In this document: one piece after another, positions 1-7,714 of the stretch
Numbering within the stretch: position 1 is the first letter of the stretch
How the letters are laid out: each line of letters begins with the position of its first letter
Origin: Deltaproteobacteria bacterium
GTDB lineage: Bacteria; Myxococcota_A; UBA9160; SZUA-336
Assembly: GCA_029261925.1 (NCBI GenBank)
Contig: JAJDAJ010000005.1
Coordinates: 1-44,422, forward strand
Direction: 5' to 3'
DNA: 44,422 nucleotides
Program-made: the position numbers and the translations under genes
The notes under the pieces: model-generated
What the model saw: the letters and a program-made list of their open reading frames with translations, nothing else
Databases searched by the model: none
What the model was told of the DNA's origin: nothing

Positions 1-518
1 CCCGCCGCGGGGGCCGTGGGTTCGTCGGCGGCGTCGCCCACCACGTAGCGCCGCTGCGCGCTGTCCCCGCCGTACGCCTTTATTTTGAGCCCCGGCCCGC
101 GCCGGCGCACCGACTCCAGGTACTCGGGGTAGGTCTCGAAGTCCCAGGGGATGCCCGCGACCAGCGCGTCCCGGTCCATGTCCTCGACGTTCTCGAGCGT
201 GCGCGCGATCACCTCGTGGTGCTCGGGGCGCGTCGGCGCGATCGCGAAGCCGCAGTTACCCGCCACGACGGTGGTGACGCCATGCGAGGACGACGGCCGC
301 AGGGCAGGGTCCCAGAAGACCTGCGCGTCGTAGTGGGTGTGAACGTCGATGAACCCGGGCGCGACGACGCAGCCGGACGCATCGAGCTCGCGCTGACCCT
401 TCAGCCGCGGCCCGATCTCGCAGATCACACCGTCGGAGATCGCCAGGTCGGCGGCGCGACCGGGTGCGCCGCTCCCGTCCATGACGGTGCCCCCGCGGAT
501 GACGATGTCGGCCGACAT
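1..518 (-). CDS. Amidohydrolase family 3 (N-acyl-D-amino-acid deacylase type), N-terminal part, truncated by window edge
   Basis: The frame is open from an ATG at 518 to the window edge, giving 172 codons of what is normally a protein of over 500 residues. An AGGAG ribosome site lies 7 bases before the ATG. The N-terminus has the small beta-sandwich start IVIRGGTVMDGSG, then the metal-binding HTHYD motif (His60, His62) in GFIDVHTHYDAQVFWDP, then TTVVAGNCGF with Cys89 and APTRPEH, all typical of the D-aminoacylase/dihydroorotase-like branch. The family hydrolyses N-acyl or cyclic amide bonds; the true substrate here is unknown. It is transcribed away from the upstream epoxide hydrolase gene in the same direction, and a 53-bp repeated element (550-602) lies just ahead of its start, so it probably has its own promoter. 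Family call is firm, substrate is not. Confidence 0.85.
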   Translation of the reverse strand, partial: MSADIVIRGGTVMDGSGAPGRAADLAISDGVICEIGPRLKGQRELDASGCVVAPGFIDVHTHYDAQVFWDPALRPSSSHGVTTVVAGNCGFAIAPTRPEHHEVIARTLENVEDMDRDALVAGIPWDFETYPEYLESVRRRGPGLKIKAYGGDSAQRRYVVGDAADEPTAPAA

Positions 519-549
519 TCCTGATCTCCTGCTGCGCTCACCGCATTCC

Positions 550-602
550 GGTAACCGGATTCACGGGCCAGGGTAACCGGATTTTCCCCACAGGATCAAG
601 AA
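550..602 (-). promoter_or_regulatory. Repeated promoter/operator-like element, copy A
   Basis: Plus-strand reading shows GGTAACCGGATT at 550-561 and again at 572-583, exactly 22 bp (two helical turns) apart, followed by TTCC, six variable bases and GGATCAAGAA. The same 53-bp layout recurs at 1861-1913 with 41 of 53 identical positions. On the minus strand it reads as a possible promoter, TTGATC then 18 bases then TACCCT, with the second AATCCGGTTACC repeat sitting near the expected transcription start. It lies 32 bases upstream of the amidohydrolase ATG. Regulator unknown. Confidence 0.6.
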
Positions 603-627
603 ACCTTCCGGCGCTGGACCCACGGGC

Positions 628-1788
628 CTATGCGCGGAAGCGCCGGTAGAACGAGCGGATGTCCTCGAGCAGCAGACCCGGCTGCTCGAGGGCAGCGAAG
701 TGCCCGCCGCGCGGCATGTCGGTCCACTGCACGATGTTGAAGGCGGCCTCACACCAGCTGCGCGGAGTCGCCAGCGTCTCTCCCGGGAAGCACGCGTGGC
801 CGACCGGCGTCTCCAGGCGCGGCTGCGGGTCGAGCGCCCCCGAGCGCGCGGTCTCGTAGTAGTAGCGAGCCGACGACGAGCCGGTGTTCGTGACCCAGTA
901 GAGCATCACATTGGTGAGCAGGTCCTCCCGCGAGACTGCGTTCTCGATCACGCCGTCGCAGTCGGTCCAGGTCCGGAACTTCTCGACGATCCAGCCGAGC
1001 TGGGCCACGGGGGAGTCCGCCAGGCCCAGACCCAGGGTCTCGGGCTTCGTGGACTGGAGGGCCGCGTACGCTCCCTCGCCGGCCGTGTGCGCCTGGAAGC
1101 GCTTCCACTTCTCGCGTTCGGTTGCGGGGAGCTGGTCGAGGGCCGTCAGCGCCTCCGCCGAGGGAGGCAGCGCGAAGAGCAGGTTGAGGTGGATGGCGAA
1201 GCAGCGCTCGGGGTCCTGGCGGGCGAGCCACTGCGTCACGACCCAGCCCCAGTCACCGCCCTGGGCGCCGTAGCGCTCGTAGCCCAGTCGCGACATCAGC
1301 TTGGCCCAGGCGCGTGCGGTGCGCCGCGGTTCCCACCCCCGGGCATCGTTGGGCTGGGAGAAGCCGTAGCCCGGCAGCGACGGGATTACGACGTGGAAGG
1401 CGTCGCGCGGGTCGCCCCTGTGCGCGGCGGGGTCCGTGAGCGGGCCGATCAGGTCGAGGAACTCCACCACCGAGCCGGGCCAGCCGTGAGTCAGGATCAG
1501 GGGCGTGGCGCCGGGGACGGAAGAGGGCACGTGGTAGAAGTGAATGCTCTGTCCATCGATCTCGGTGCGGTACTGCGGCCAGGCGTTCAGACGCGATTCC
1601 TGCTCGCGCCAGTCGTACTCCGCGAGCCAGTAGCGGGCCAGCTCCCGCAGGTACACCTGCTCGACGCCGTAGGCCCAGTCGGGATCGTCGAGGGCCGCCG
1701 GCCAGCGCGTGCTGCGCAGGCGGCGCCGCAGATCGTCGATCACCGCGTCGTCGACGCGGACCTCGAAGGCCTCGATGGGGGCGGTCAT
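628..1788 (-). CDS. Epoxide hydrolase, alpha/beta-hydrolase fold with N-terminal EHN domain
   Basis: This 386-residue protein has the normal length of microsomal-type bacterial epoxide hydrolases, which open epoxides to diols. The N-terminal EHN domain spans roughly residues 1-100 (FEVRVDDAVIDDLRRRL, then the WPxY region). The oxyanion motif HGWPGS is at 101-106, the nucleophile elbow GGDWG at 177-181 with Asp179 as nucleophile, and the catalytic His is in GGHFAALE (His363) near the C-terminus. The ATG has a close GGAG upstream. It is the only gene in its transcription unit, with copy B of the repeated 53-bp element about 70-125 bases upstream and copy A between it and the next gene. A limonene-epoxide-hydrolase-type protein of unrelated fold lies at 34851-35228. 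Function is well supported; natural substrate is unknown, though terpene or steroid epoxides fit the context. Confidence 0.93.
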   Translation of the reverse strand: MTAPIEAFEVRVDDAVIDDLRRRLRSTRWPAALDDPDWAYGVEQVYLRELARYWLAEYDWREQESRLNAWPQYRTEIDGQSIHFYHVPSSVPGATPLILTHGWPGSVVEFLDLIGPLTDPAAHRGDPRDAFHVVIPSLPGYGFSQPNDARGWEPRRTARAWAKLMSRLGYERYGAQGGDWGWVVTQWLARQDPERCFAIHLNLLFALPPSAEALTALDQLPATEREKWKRFQAHTAGEGAYAALQSTKPETLGLGLADSPVAQLGWIVEKFRTWTDCDGVIENAVSREDLLTNVMLYWVTNTGSSSARYYYETARSGALDPQPRLETPVGHACFPGETLATPRSWCEAAFNIVQWTDMPRGGHFAALEQPGLLLEDIRSFYRRFRA

Positions 1789-1860
1789 GTCTCCGGCTCG
1801 AGCCTCAGTCGCGCAGCGCCATCAGACGATCATCCCGCTACCCAGCGCCCGCAGCCGTGT

Positions 1861-1913
1861 GGTAATCTGCTTCTTGAGACAGGGTAACCTGATTTTCCGC
1901 CGGGGATCAAGAA
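1861..1913 (-). promoter_or_regulatory. Repeated promoter/operator-like element, copy B
   Basis: GGTAATCTGCTT at 1861-1872 and GGTAACCTGATT at 1883-1894 are again 22 bp apart and are followed by TTCC, six bases and GGATCAAGAA, as in copy A. The minus-strand promoter reading TTGATC, 18 bases, TACCCT is identical in both copies although the spacer differs. It sits in the divergent region between the epoxide hydrolase (minus, start 1788) and the TauD-like operon (plus, start 1992), so one regulator could control both directions. Confidence 0.6.
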
Positions 1914-1951
1914 GCTCGAACGTCTCGTGCACCTGCCGGCGCGGACCGACA

Positions 1952-1968
1952 GGCGCCGGCCGGGCGCC
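1952..1968 (+). repeat. GC palindrome in leader of first TauD-like gene
   Basis: GGCGCC, five bases, GGCGCC forms a short hairpin 23 bases before the start of the dioxygenase gene. A nearly identical palindrome is found at 10302-10317 in front of its paralogue. It may be a leader hairpin or simply duplicated flanking sequence. Confidence 0.45.
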
Positions 1969-1991
1969 GTGACGGACGGAGGAGAGGACCG

Positions 1992-2852
1992 ATGGCCGAC
2001 CGCTTCGTTCCCCTGAAGCCCCGCATCGGCGCGCGTGCCGTCGTGGACCGCGAGGAGGTGCTCGACCCCGCGTTCGCGGACGAGTGCATGACCGCGCTCG
2101 AGCACTACGGCGTCCTGTTGTTCCCCGGGATCGGCCTGAGCGATGACGAGCAGGTCGCCTTCAGCGAGAACCTCGGCCAGGTCATCCCCATGGGACCCGT
2201 GCGTCCCGACGGCACGCAGGAGGTCGTCTTCAAGATCACGCTCGACCCTCGCGAGAACCCCGATGCGGCGGAGTACCTGCAGTCGACCGTCGCCTGGCAC
2301 ATGGACGGACTGCTGGAGGAGGCCCCGCCGCCGAAGGCCACGATGCTGTCTGCGCGGCAGCTCTCGCCGACGGGCGGGCAGACCGAGTTCTGCAACACGT
2401 ACGCGGCGTACGAGGATCTCCCGGTGGAGGAGCGGAGGCGCTGCGAGGAGCTGCGGGTCGTCCACAGCCTCGAGGCCTCGAAGCGGAACACGGACCCGGA
2501 CGCCACCCCCGAGGAGCTCGCGCGCTGGCGCGGGCGAAGAGGCCCGAAGGAGCATCCGCTCGTCTGGCGCCACCGGTCCGGACGCCGGTCGCTCGTGCTC
2601 GGCGTGGACGTGGACCACGTCGCGGACATGCCCGACGCCGCGAGCCGCGCGCTGATCGAGCGTCTGACCGTCCACGCGACGCGTCCGGAGATCGTCTACC
2701 GGCACGAGTGGGAGGTCGGCGACCTGCTGATCTGGGACAATGGCGGCGTGATGCACCGGGTGAACCCGTACGATCCGGGGTCCGGGCGGCTGATGCACCG
2801 CACCACCCTGTACGGGGTCGAGAAGGTCGTGGGCGTCGAGGGAGCGAGGTGA
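1992..2852 (+). CDS. TauD/TfdA-family Fe(II)/2-oxoglutarate-dependent dioxygenase
   Basis: This 286-residue cytosolic enzyme is the usual length for the family, which couples 2-oxoglutarate decarboxylation to substrate hydroxylation. The iron ligands are visible as the HxD pair in WHMDG (His103, Asp105) and the distal His255 in GVMHRV; the 2-oxoglutarate-binding Arg lies in RLMHRTT (Arg266 or Arg270). The ATG is preceded by a strong GGAGGAGAGGA site. It heads a four-gene operon: the SDR starts 2 bases after its stop, followed by an amidohydrolase and a P450. A close paralogue lies at 10332-11186, with matching N-terminus (MADRFVPL), motifs and leader palindrome, so a duplication is likely. 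The substrate cannot be read from the sequence; taurine use is not implied. Confidence 0.92.
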   Translation: MADRFVPLKPRIGARAVVDREEVLDPAFADECMTALEHYGVLLFPGIGLSDDEQVAFSENLGQVIPMGPVRPDGTQEVVFKITLDPRENPDAAEYLQSTVAWHMDGLLEEAPPPKATMLSARQLSPTGGQTEFCNTYAAYEDLPVEERRRCEELRVVHSLEASKRNTDPDATPEELARWRGRRGPKEHPLVWRHRSGRRSLVLGVDVDHVADMPDAASRALIERLTVHATRPEIVYRHEWEVGDLLIWDNGGVMHRVNPYDPGSGRLMHRTTLYGVEKVVGVEGAR

Positions 2853-2854
2853 GC

Positions 2855-3649
2855 ATGGGCCAGGAGCTGTCCGGGAAGGTGGCGATCGTCACCGGCGGAG
2901 CCAGCGGCATCGGCCGCGCGACGGTCGAGCTCTTCGTCGAGGAAGGTGCCCGGGTCGTCATCGCCGACGTGGACACCGCGCGCGGCGAGGAGGTCGCAGC
3001 AGGGCTCGGCAAGGCGGCCGCGTTCAGGCGGACCGACGTCTCCGATGCCGACGAGATCCAGGCGCTGGTGGACTTCGCCGTGTCGCACTTCGGCGGGCTC
3101 CACGTCATGTTCAACAACGCGGGGATCTCCGACGGGGCGTACGGCTCCTTCCTCGACGACGATCTGAAGGCCTTCGAGCGCGTGATGGCCGTCAATCTCC
3201 TCGGCGTGATGGTCGGCACCCAGCGTGCGGCCCGGCACATGGCGAGCAGCGGCGGGGGCTCGATCATCAACACCACGTCGACGGCGGGGATCAAGCCCGG
3301 GGGCGGGCTGATGTCCTACCGGGCCTCGAAGGCGGCCGTGATCCAGGTCAGCCGATCGCTCGCGATCGAGCTCGCCGAGCACGGCATCCGCGTGAACTGC
3401 ATCGCGCCCGGACACATCCCCACGGGAATGACGAAGTACGACATGTCGCGCGTCATCAGCGTGAACCAGCCGCTGCAGCGCCAGGGCATGCCCGTGGACG
3501 TGGCGAATGGCGCCCTGTTCCTGGCCAGCGATCGGGCGGCACAGGTCACGGGCCTGGTGCTGCCCGTGGACGGGGGCACCACCGTGGGCAACCCGCCCGG
3601 GCCGCTGCGCGCGATCCTGTCGGGACTCACGGACGACGACACGGACTGA
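2855..3649 (+). CDS. Short-chain dehydrogenase/reductase (classical SDR)
   Basis: A 264-residue NAD(P)-dependent oxidoreductase. It shows the cofactor motif TGGASGIG (13-20), NNAG (87-90), Ser in NTTSTAG (about 142) and the YxxxK pair Tyr155/Lys159, then the C-terminal PVDGG signature. Asp38 at the end of the second strand (VIADVD) suggests NAD rather than NADP preference. I chose the ATG at 2855 because GGAGCGAGG sits 6-14 bases upstream inside the end of the dioxygenase gene; a GTG two codons earlier is also possible. Two bases separate it from the TauD-like gene, so it is translationally coupled and probably oxidises the alcohol that the dioxygenase makes. Substrate is unknown. Confidence 0.92.
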   Translation: MGQELSGKVAIVTGGASGIGRATVELFVEEGARVVIADVDTARGEEVAAGLGKAAAFRRTDVSDADEIQALVDFAVSHFGGLHVMFNNAGISDGAYGSFLDDDLKAFERVMAVNLLGVMVGTQRAARHMASSGGGSIINTTSTAGIKPGGGLMSYRASKAAVIQVSRSLAIELAEHGIRVNCIAPGHIPTGMTKYDMSRVISVNQPLQRQGMPVDVANGALFLASDRAAQVTGLVLPVDGGTTVGNPPGPLRAILSGLTDDDTD

Positions 3650-3686
3650 TCCCGGGGCGCCCGTGCGCCCACGATGGAGGACACAG

Positions 3687-4802
3687 ATGGATCCCGCCAC
3701 GCGCATCTACTCCTGCGACGATCACCTCGATCTCCCGGCCGTACCGCCCTCGCTCTGGGAGTCGCGGCTGCCGCGGGCCCAGGCGGAGCGCGGCCTGCGG
3801 GTCGTCGAGCGCGATGGCAGACGGGTCTGGGTCTGCGAGGACCAGGTGCTGTTCGGGAGTGGCAACGCGGCGAACCCGGAGCTGAAGAAGCTCAGTGCGA
3901 TCGGGCGCGCGGGCATCGAGGACGACGGCTACCGCGCGGGCAACCCGAAGCTGCGCCTCGAGGACATGGAGCGCGACAACCTCTGGGCATCGGTGATCTA
4001 CGGTCCGCTGGCGATCGGCCTGCCGATCAGCGACCCGGAGCTGCAGAGTGCCAGCTACGCGGCCTGGAATGACTGGGCCATCGAGGAGTTCAACGCCGTC
4101 AATCCGGAGCGCCTCTGCGTGCTCGGATTCCTGCCCGCCCACTCGCCCGAGGCCGCTGCGGCCGAGCTCGAGCGCTGCGCCGGCATCGGCCATCGCGGTG
4201 CGATCATCGACGTCTTCGAGATCGATCTCGCCGACCGGGGATGGGACCGGCTGTGGGCGGCCTCGCAGGAGACGGGTCTGCCGATCAGCTTCCACCTCAA
4301 GGCGGGGATGTGGTCGAAGTCGCTGCAGACCCGCAGGATCGGCCACTGGTCGTATGCCGCGTATGCCTCGGTCCTGCCCCTGCAGCTCGACGAGCCGTTC
4401 GCCCTCATGCTGTTCTCGGGCGCGCTGGAGCGGCATCCGCGCTTCAAGCTCGTGCTGGCGGAGGCGGGGATCGGCTGGCTCCCGTACTTCATCAACCGGC
4501 TCGACATGGAGTGGGAGGCCCTCCGCGACAAGCTCGACTACGCGCCCGAGCTCTCGCCGAGCCAGCTCTTCGAGCGCCAGGTCATGTCGACGTTCGAGGA
4601 AGAGCCCCTGGGAGCACAGCTGATCCCGCACCTGGGCGCCGGGAACTGCATGTGGGCGTCGGACTATCCGCACACCGACAGCACCTTCCCGAACTCGATG
4701 AAGGCGATCGACGAGGCGCTGGGCGCGCTGTCCGAGGAGGACCGCCGCAAGGTCACGGTCACCAACTGCGCGGAGCTGTACGGCTTCGCGCTCGAGTCCT
4801 GA
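3687..4802 (+). CDS. Amidohydrolase 2 family (PF04909-type TIM-barrel metal hydrolase or decarboxylase)
   Basis: The 371-residue protein belongs to the amidohydrolase-2/ACMSD-like group, which includes decarboxylases and C-C or lactone hydrolases. Visible features are the N-terminal DDHLD (His13), ISFHLKAG with His203, the AEAGIGWLP segment (about 259-266) and the late metal Asp326 in WASDYPHTDSTFPNS. The usual HxH of the first strand is His-x-Asp here, so metal binding may rest on fewer histidines. The ATG at 3687 has GGAGG six bases upstream; an earlier in-frame opening overlaps the SDR and lacks a site. It is third in the TauD-SDR-amidohydrolase-P450 operon, which suggests it cleaves an oxidised intermediate. 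Family is clear; reaction is not. Confidence 0.87.
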   Translation: MDPATRIYSCDDHLDLPAVPPSLWESRLPRAQAERGLRVVERDGRRVWVCEDQVLFGSGNAANPELKKLSAIGRAGIEDDGYRAGNPKLRLEDMERDNLWASVIYGPLAIGLPISDPELQSASYAAWNDWAIEEFNAVNPERLCVLGFLPAHSPEAAAAELERCAGIGHRGAIIDVFEIDLADRGWDRLWAASQETGLPISFHLKAGMWSKSLQTRRIGHWSYAAYASVLPLQLDEPFALMLFSGALERHPRFKLVLAEAGIGWLPYFINRLDMEWEALRDKLDYAPELSPSQLFERQVMSTFEEEPLGAQLIPHLGAGNCMWASDYPHTDSTFPNSMKAIDEALGALSEEDRRKVTVTNCAELYGFALES

Positions 4803-4825
4803 GCCCTGCGGCGAGGCCCACGACG

Positions 4826-6052
4826 ATGATCTCCGGCATCGACCCCCTGGATCTCGTGGATCCCGTCCGCTTCGCGCGCGACGGCTATCCTCACGACGTG
4901 TGGACCCGGCTGCGGGCCGAGGCGCCCGTAGCCTGGCTCGAGCCGCCGGGCTACCGACCCTTCTGGGCGATCACGAAGCACGCCGACATCGTCCAGATCT
5001 CGTCGCAGCCACTGCGCTTCTCGAGCGAGCAGGGGATCATGCTGGGCCCCGTCGATGCCCTGCCCGTGCCCTCCGAGATGATCGTCTCGCTCGATCCCCC
5101 GCGGCACGGGCCCCTGCGCCGCCTGACCAGCATGCGCTTCACGCGGAGCTCGCTGCGGGCACGGCGTGCGGACATCGATCGCATCGCGGTCGAGATCCTC
5201 GACGAGGCGGCGACCGGGGGCGCCACGGGCGAGTGCGACTTCGTGGAGCGCATCGCCGCGCCGCTGCCGATCGCGGTGGTCGCCTGGATCCTCGGGGTGC
5301 CGCGCGACGACTGGGGCCTCCTGTTCCGCTGGACCAACGAGGTCATCGGCGCCGACGATCCCGAGTTCCGGCAGCCCGGCGAGACGCGCGACCAGACCGC
5401 CACACGCGCGCGCACCGAGCTACACGACTACTTCAGGCTCCTGGTCGAGCAGCGCCGCGCTGCCCCCCGGGACGACATGGTCACGGAGCTGATCCGGGCC
5501 GAGATCGACGGGGAGCCGCTCACCGAGCGGCAGCTGCTCGCGTACTGCGAGCTGATGGTCGAGGCGGGGAACGAGACCACGCGCAACGCGATCAGCGGGG
5601 GGCTGCTCGCCTTCAGCGAGCACCGCGACGAGTGGGACAGGCTGCGCGCCCACCCCGAGCTGATGTCCGAGGCCGTCGAGGAGATCCTGCGCTGGTCCTC
5701 CCCGATCACCCACTTCACCCGCACCGCGACCGAGGACTGCGAGGTGCGCGGGACGAAGATCCGCGCGGGTGAGGAGGTGGCGCTGTTCTACGCGTCGGCG
5801 AACCGCGACGAGGAGGTCTTCGACGATCCGTTCAGCTTCCGGATCGATCGCCGGCCGAACCGTCACCTCGCCTTCGGTATCGGAGAGCACATCTGCATGG
5901 GCGCCCACGTCGCGCGCGTCGAGCTCGAGGTGGTGTTCCGCCACCTGCTCGCCCGGCTCGAGGACTTCGAGGTGACGGGACCGGTGGACCGGCTGAGCTC
6001 GGCGGTCAACGGCGGCATCAAGCACCTGCCCATCCGCTACCGCCTGGCCTAG
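4826..6052 (+). CDS. Cytochrome P450, CYP124/125/142-like
   Basis: A 408-residue soluble bacterial P450. The I-helix AGNETT (247-252) followed by RN is typical of the CYP124/CYP125/CYP142 group, whose studied members hydroxylate the terminal methyl of sterol or methyl-branched chains. ExxR is in EEILR (286-289), and the haem loop FGIGEHICMG carries the thiolate Cys357. The start at 4826 gives the expected N-terminus (MISGIDPLDLVDPVRFARDGYP). It is last in the four-gene operon, 23 bases after the amidohydrolase. No ferredoxin or ferredoxin reductase gene is present in the window, so electron partners must be elsewhere. P450 assignment is firm; the subfamily is a judgement from motifs. Confidence 0.92.
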   Translation: MISGIDPLDLVDPVRFARDGYPHDVWTRLRAEAPVAWLEPPGYRPFWAITKHADIVQISSQPLRFSSEQGIMLGPVDALPVPSEMIVSLDPPRHGPLRRLTSMRFTRSSLRARRADIDRIAVEILDEAATGGATGECDFVERIAAPLPIAVVAWILGVPRDDWGLLFRWTNEVIGADDPEFRQPGETRDQTATRARTELHDYFRLLVEQRRAAPRDDMVTELIRAEIDGEPLTERQLLAYCELMVEAGNETTRNAISGGLLAFSEHRDEWDRLRAHPELMSEAVEEILRWSSPITHFTRTATEDCEVRGTKIRAGEEVALFYASANRDEEVFDDPFSFRIDRRPNRHLAFGIGEHICMGAHVARVELEVVFRHLLARLEDFEVTGPVDRLSSAVNGGIKHLPIRYRLA

Positions 6053-6123
6053 AGCAGGCTGCCAGGCGTCGGGCGCCTCGATCCGGCGGGCGAGTCGCTT
6101 CCATGGCCGGTGACGGGATCCCT

Positions 6124-6966
6124 TCAGGCCGGCAGCGCTGACCGGACGGTCGCCCCCAGGCCGCCGTCCACCAGCAGGTCGATACCGCTGATGAACGACG
6201 CCCGCTCCGACAGCAGGAATTCCACCGCATCGGCGATCTCGACCAGCGTCCCCTCACGACCCAGCGGCGTGAGTTCGAGCAGCCGGTGCTTCTCCGGCTG
6301 CGCCTCGAACTCGCGAGCGCCCATCGGCGTGGCGATCAGCCCGGGCGAGAGCGACACGATCCGCGCGCCCCGCGCGCCCCAGGCGGCGGCCCGCGCCTGG
6401 CACATCCGGATCACCGCGGCCTTCGAGATCTGGTAGGCCACGCTGGACGTGAGCTCGCCGCCGATCGCCGCCTGGACGGTCTCGACGAGGTCGGGCGCCA
6501 GCGGCTCATCGAGTGCAGCGAGCAGCGCCGGATCGAGCGGCGCCAGGTGCGCGGCCAGGGAGGAGACGAGCAGCGCCGCCATCCCGGGCCCGGCCAGCCC
6601 GGTGAACGCGTCGGTCACCAGGGTGGGTCCGATCAGGTTCACGCGCAGGACGGTCGGCCCGTCCGCCATGCTCGGTGAGAGACCGACGACGTGGGCAAGC
6701 GCCTTGACCGGTCCGGCGGCTGCGGCCTCCCGGGCCAGGGCCCCCACCGCCGCGGGATCGACGACGTCGCAGACCGCGCCGCGCGCGTCGTGCCCCTCCC
6801 CGCGCAGGGCCGCCACCTGCCGTTCCAGGTGCCCGGCGTCGCGATCGGCGAGCAGCACGCGATGCCCGTTTCCGAGCCGGCGCGCGATGGCCATCCCCAT
6901 GCCGCCGGCTCCGACCACCACGGCCAGCGCCTGGCCGGTTCGCTCGTTCGTACCGATCCGCGCCAC
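6124..6966 (-). CDS. Atypical SDR resembling 3-alpha-hydroxysteroid dehydrogenase type
   Basis: This protein of 280 residues starts at GTG 6966, with GGAGG four bases upstream. It has a GxxxGxG cofactor loop (GAGGMGM, 19-25), NAD-preferring LLADRD, Ser135/136 (VSSLAAH) and YQISK (Tyr178, Lys182). Two points are odd: the usual NNAG is replaced by AHVVGLS (91-97), and about 35 extra residues lie between the catalytic Ser and Tyr. Both features are known from the Comamonas-type 3-alpha-HSD/carbonyl reductase subgroup, so a steroid or other bulky substrate is plausible. It ends with the normal GIDLLVDGG region. It converges on the P450 operon and lies 44 bases downstream of the glyoxalase-fold gene, probably in one operon with it. 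Confidence 0.85.
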   Translation of the reverse strand: MARIGTNERTGQALAVVVGAGGMGMAIARRLGNGHRVLLADRDAGHLERQVAALRGEGHDARGAVCDVVDPAAVGALAREAAAAGPVKALAHVVGLSPSMADGPTVLRVNLIGPTLVTDAFTGLAGPGMAALLVSSLAAHLAPLDPALLAALDEPLAPDLVETVQAAIGGELTSSVAYQISKAAVIRMCQARAAAWGARGARIVSLSPGLIATPMGAREFEAQPEKHRLLELTPLGREGTLVEIADAVEFLLSERASFISGIDLLVDGGLGATVRSALPA

Positions 6967-7010
6967 TTCACCTCCGCTGTCGAGCGTCGGAGCCGGGGCT
7001 TCCGCTGAGC

Positions 7011-7496
7011 TCAGTCCGCGACGCGAAAGCCCGGGCCACCGGGCACGGCGTCGGGATCGCCGGTGCCCTGGATCAGCTCGAGGCGAACGCCGTCTGGGTC
7101 GAGGGCCATGATCACGCGCGTGGGGCCGTGCGGAAGCTCGAGTCGCGTCTCGGGCATCAGGCTGCCGCCCGCGACCTCGAGCTCCGCGCACGCCGCGTCG
7201 AGATCGGCGACGCGGAACGAGAGATGCGTCAGGCCCAGCTGATTCATCGGCCGTGCCGTCTGCGGCCCGATCCAGCCCGGCACCGGGAACTCGAGCAGCT
7301 CGAGACGCCAGCCATCGCGCTCGAGATAGACCGCGCGAACCTTCACGTCGTCCATGCTGTTGAGCCTGGCGGTGGGCTGGCCCTCCAGCTCCAGGCGCCC
7401 GACCTCCTTGCAGCCGAGCACGTCGCGATAAAAATGCAGGGAGCGCTCGAGGTCCGACACGCAGATGCCCATGTGCGTGAGCCGCTGGATATCCAT
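7011..7496 (-). CDS. VOC (glyoxalase/bleomycin-resistance/extradiol dioxygenase) superfamily protein
   Basis: A 161-residue protein with two beta-alpha-beta-beta-beta repeats. The first begins LTHMGICVSDLERSLHFYRDVLGC (about 6-29) and the second begins LGLTHLSFRVADLDAACAELE (about 87-107) and ends in RLELIQG. Likely metal ligands are His8, Glu67 or Glu68 in WRLELLEF, His90 and Glu140. VOC members include lyases, isomerases, epimerases and ring-cleaving dioxygenases; the short two-repeat form fits a lyase, isomerase or epimerase better than an extradiol enzyme. It is upstream of, and probably cotranscribed with, the atypical SDR. The 218-bp space to the divergent aldehyde dehydrogenase gene should hold both promoters. 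Confidence 0.85.
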   Translation of the reverse strand: MDIQRLTHMGICVSDLERSLHFYRDVLGCKEVGRLELEGQPTARLNSMDDVKVRAVYLERDGWRLELLEFPVPGWIGPQTARPMNQLGLTHLSFRVADLDAACAELEVAGGSLMPETRLELPHGPTRVIMALDPDGVRLELIQGTGDPDAVPGGPGFRVAD

Positions 7497-7714
7497 GCGC
7501 GGACCTTACCACGCTGCTGGACGGAGCTGCCCCTCCGATACCCGCGCTGGCTCTGCTCCTGTCGCCGGGCTCGCCCCGCCGAGCGACCGTCGGGCGGTTC
7601 ATTTACCCTTCGTTCCAGAGGCCATTGCCGTGCCGTCGCCCCGGAGTGGAGTCTCCACCGGAGCGGACGCCGCACTCGCCAGCCGGGCGCGGAGCGCCGG
7701 CGGGAGGAACCCGG

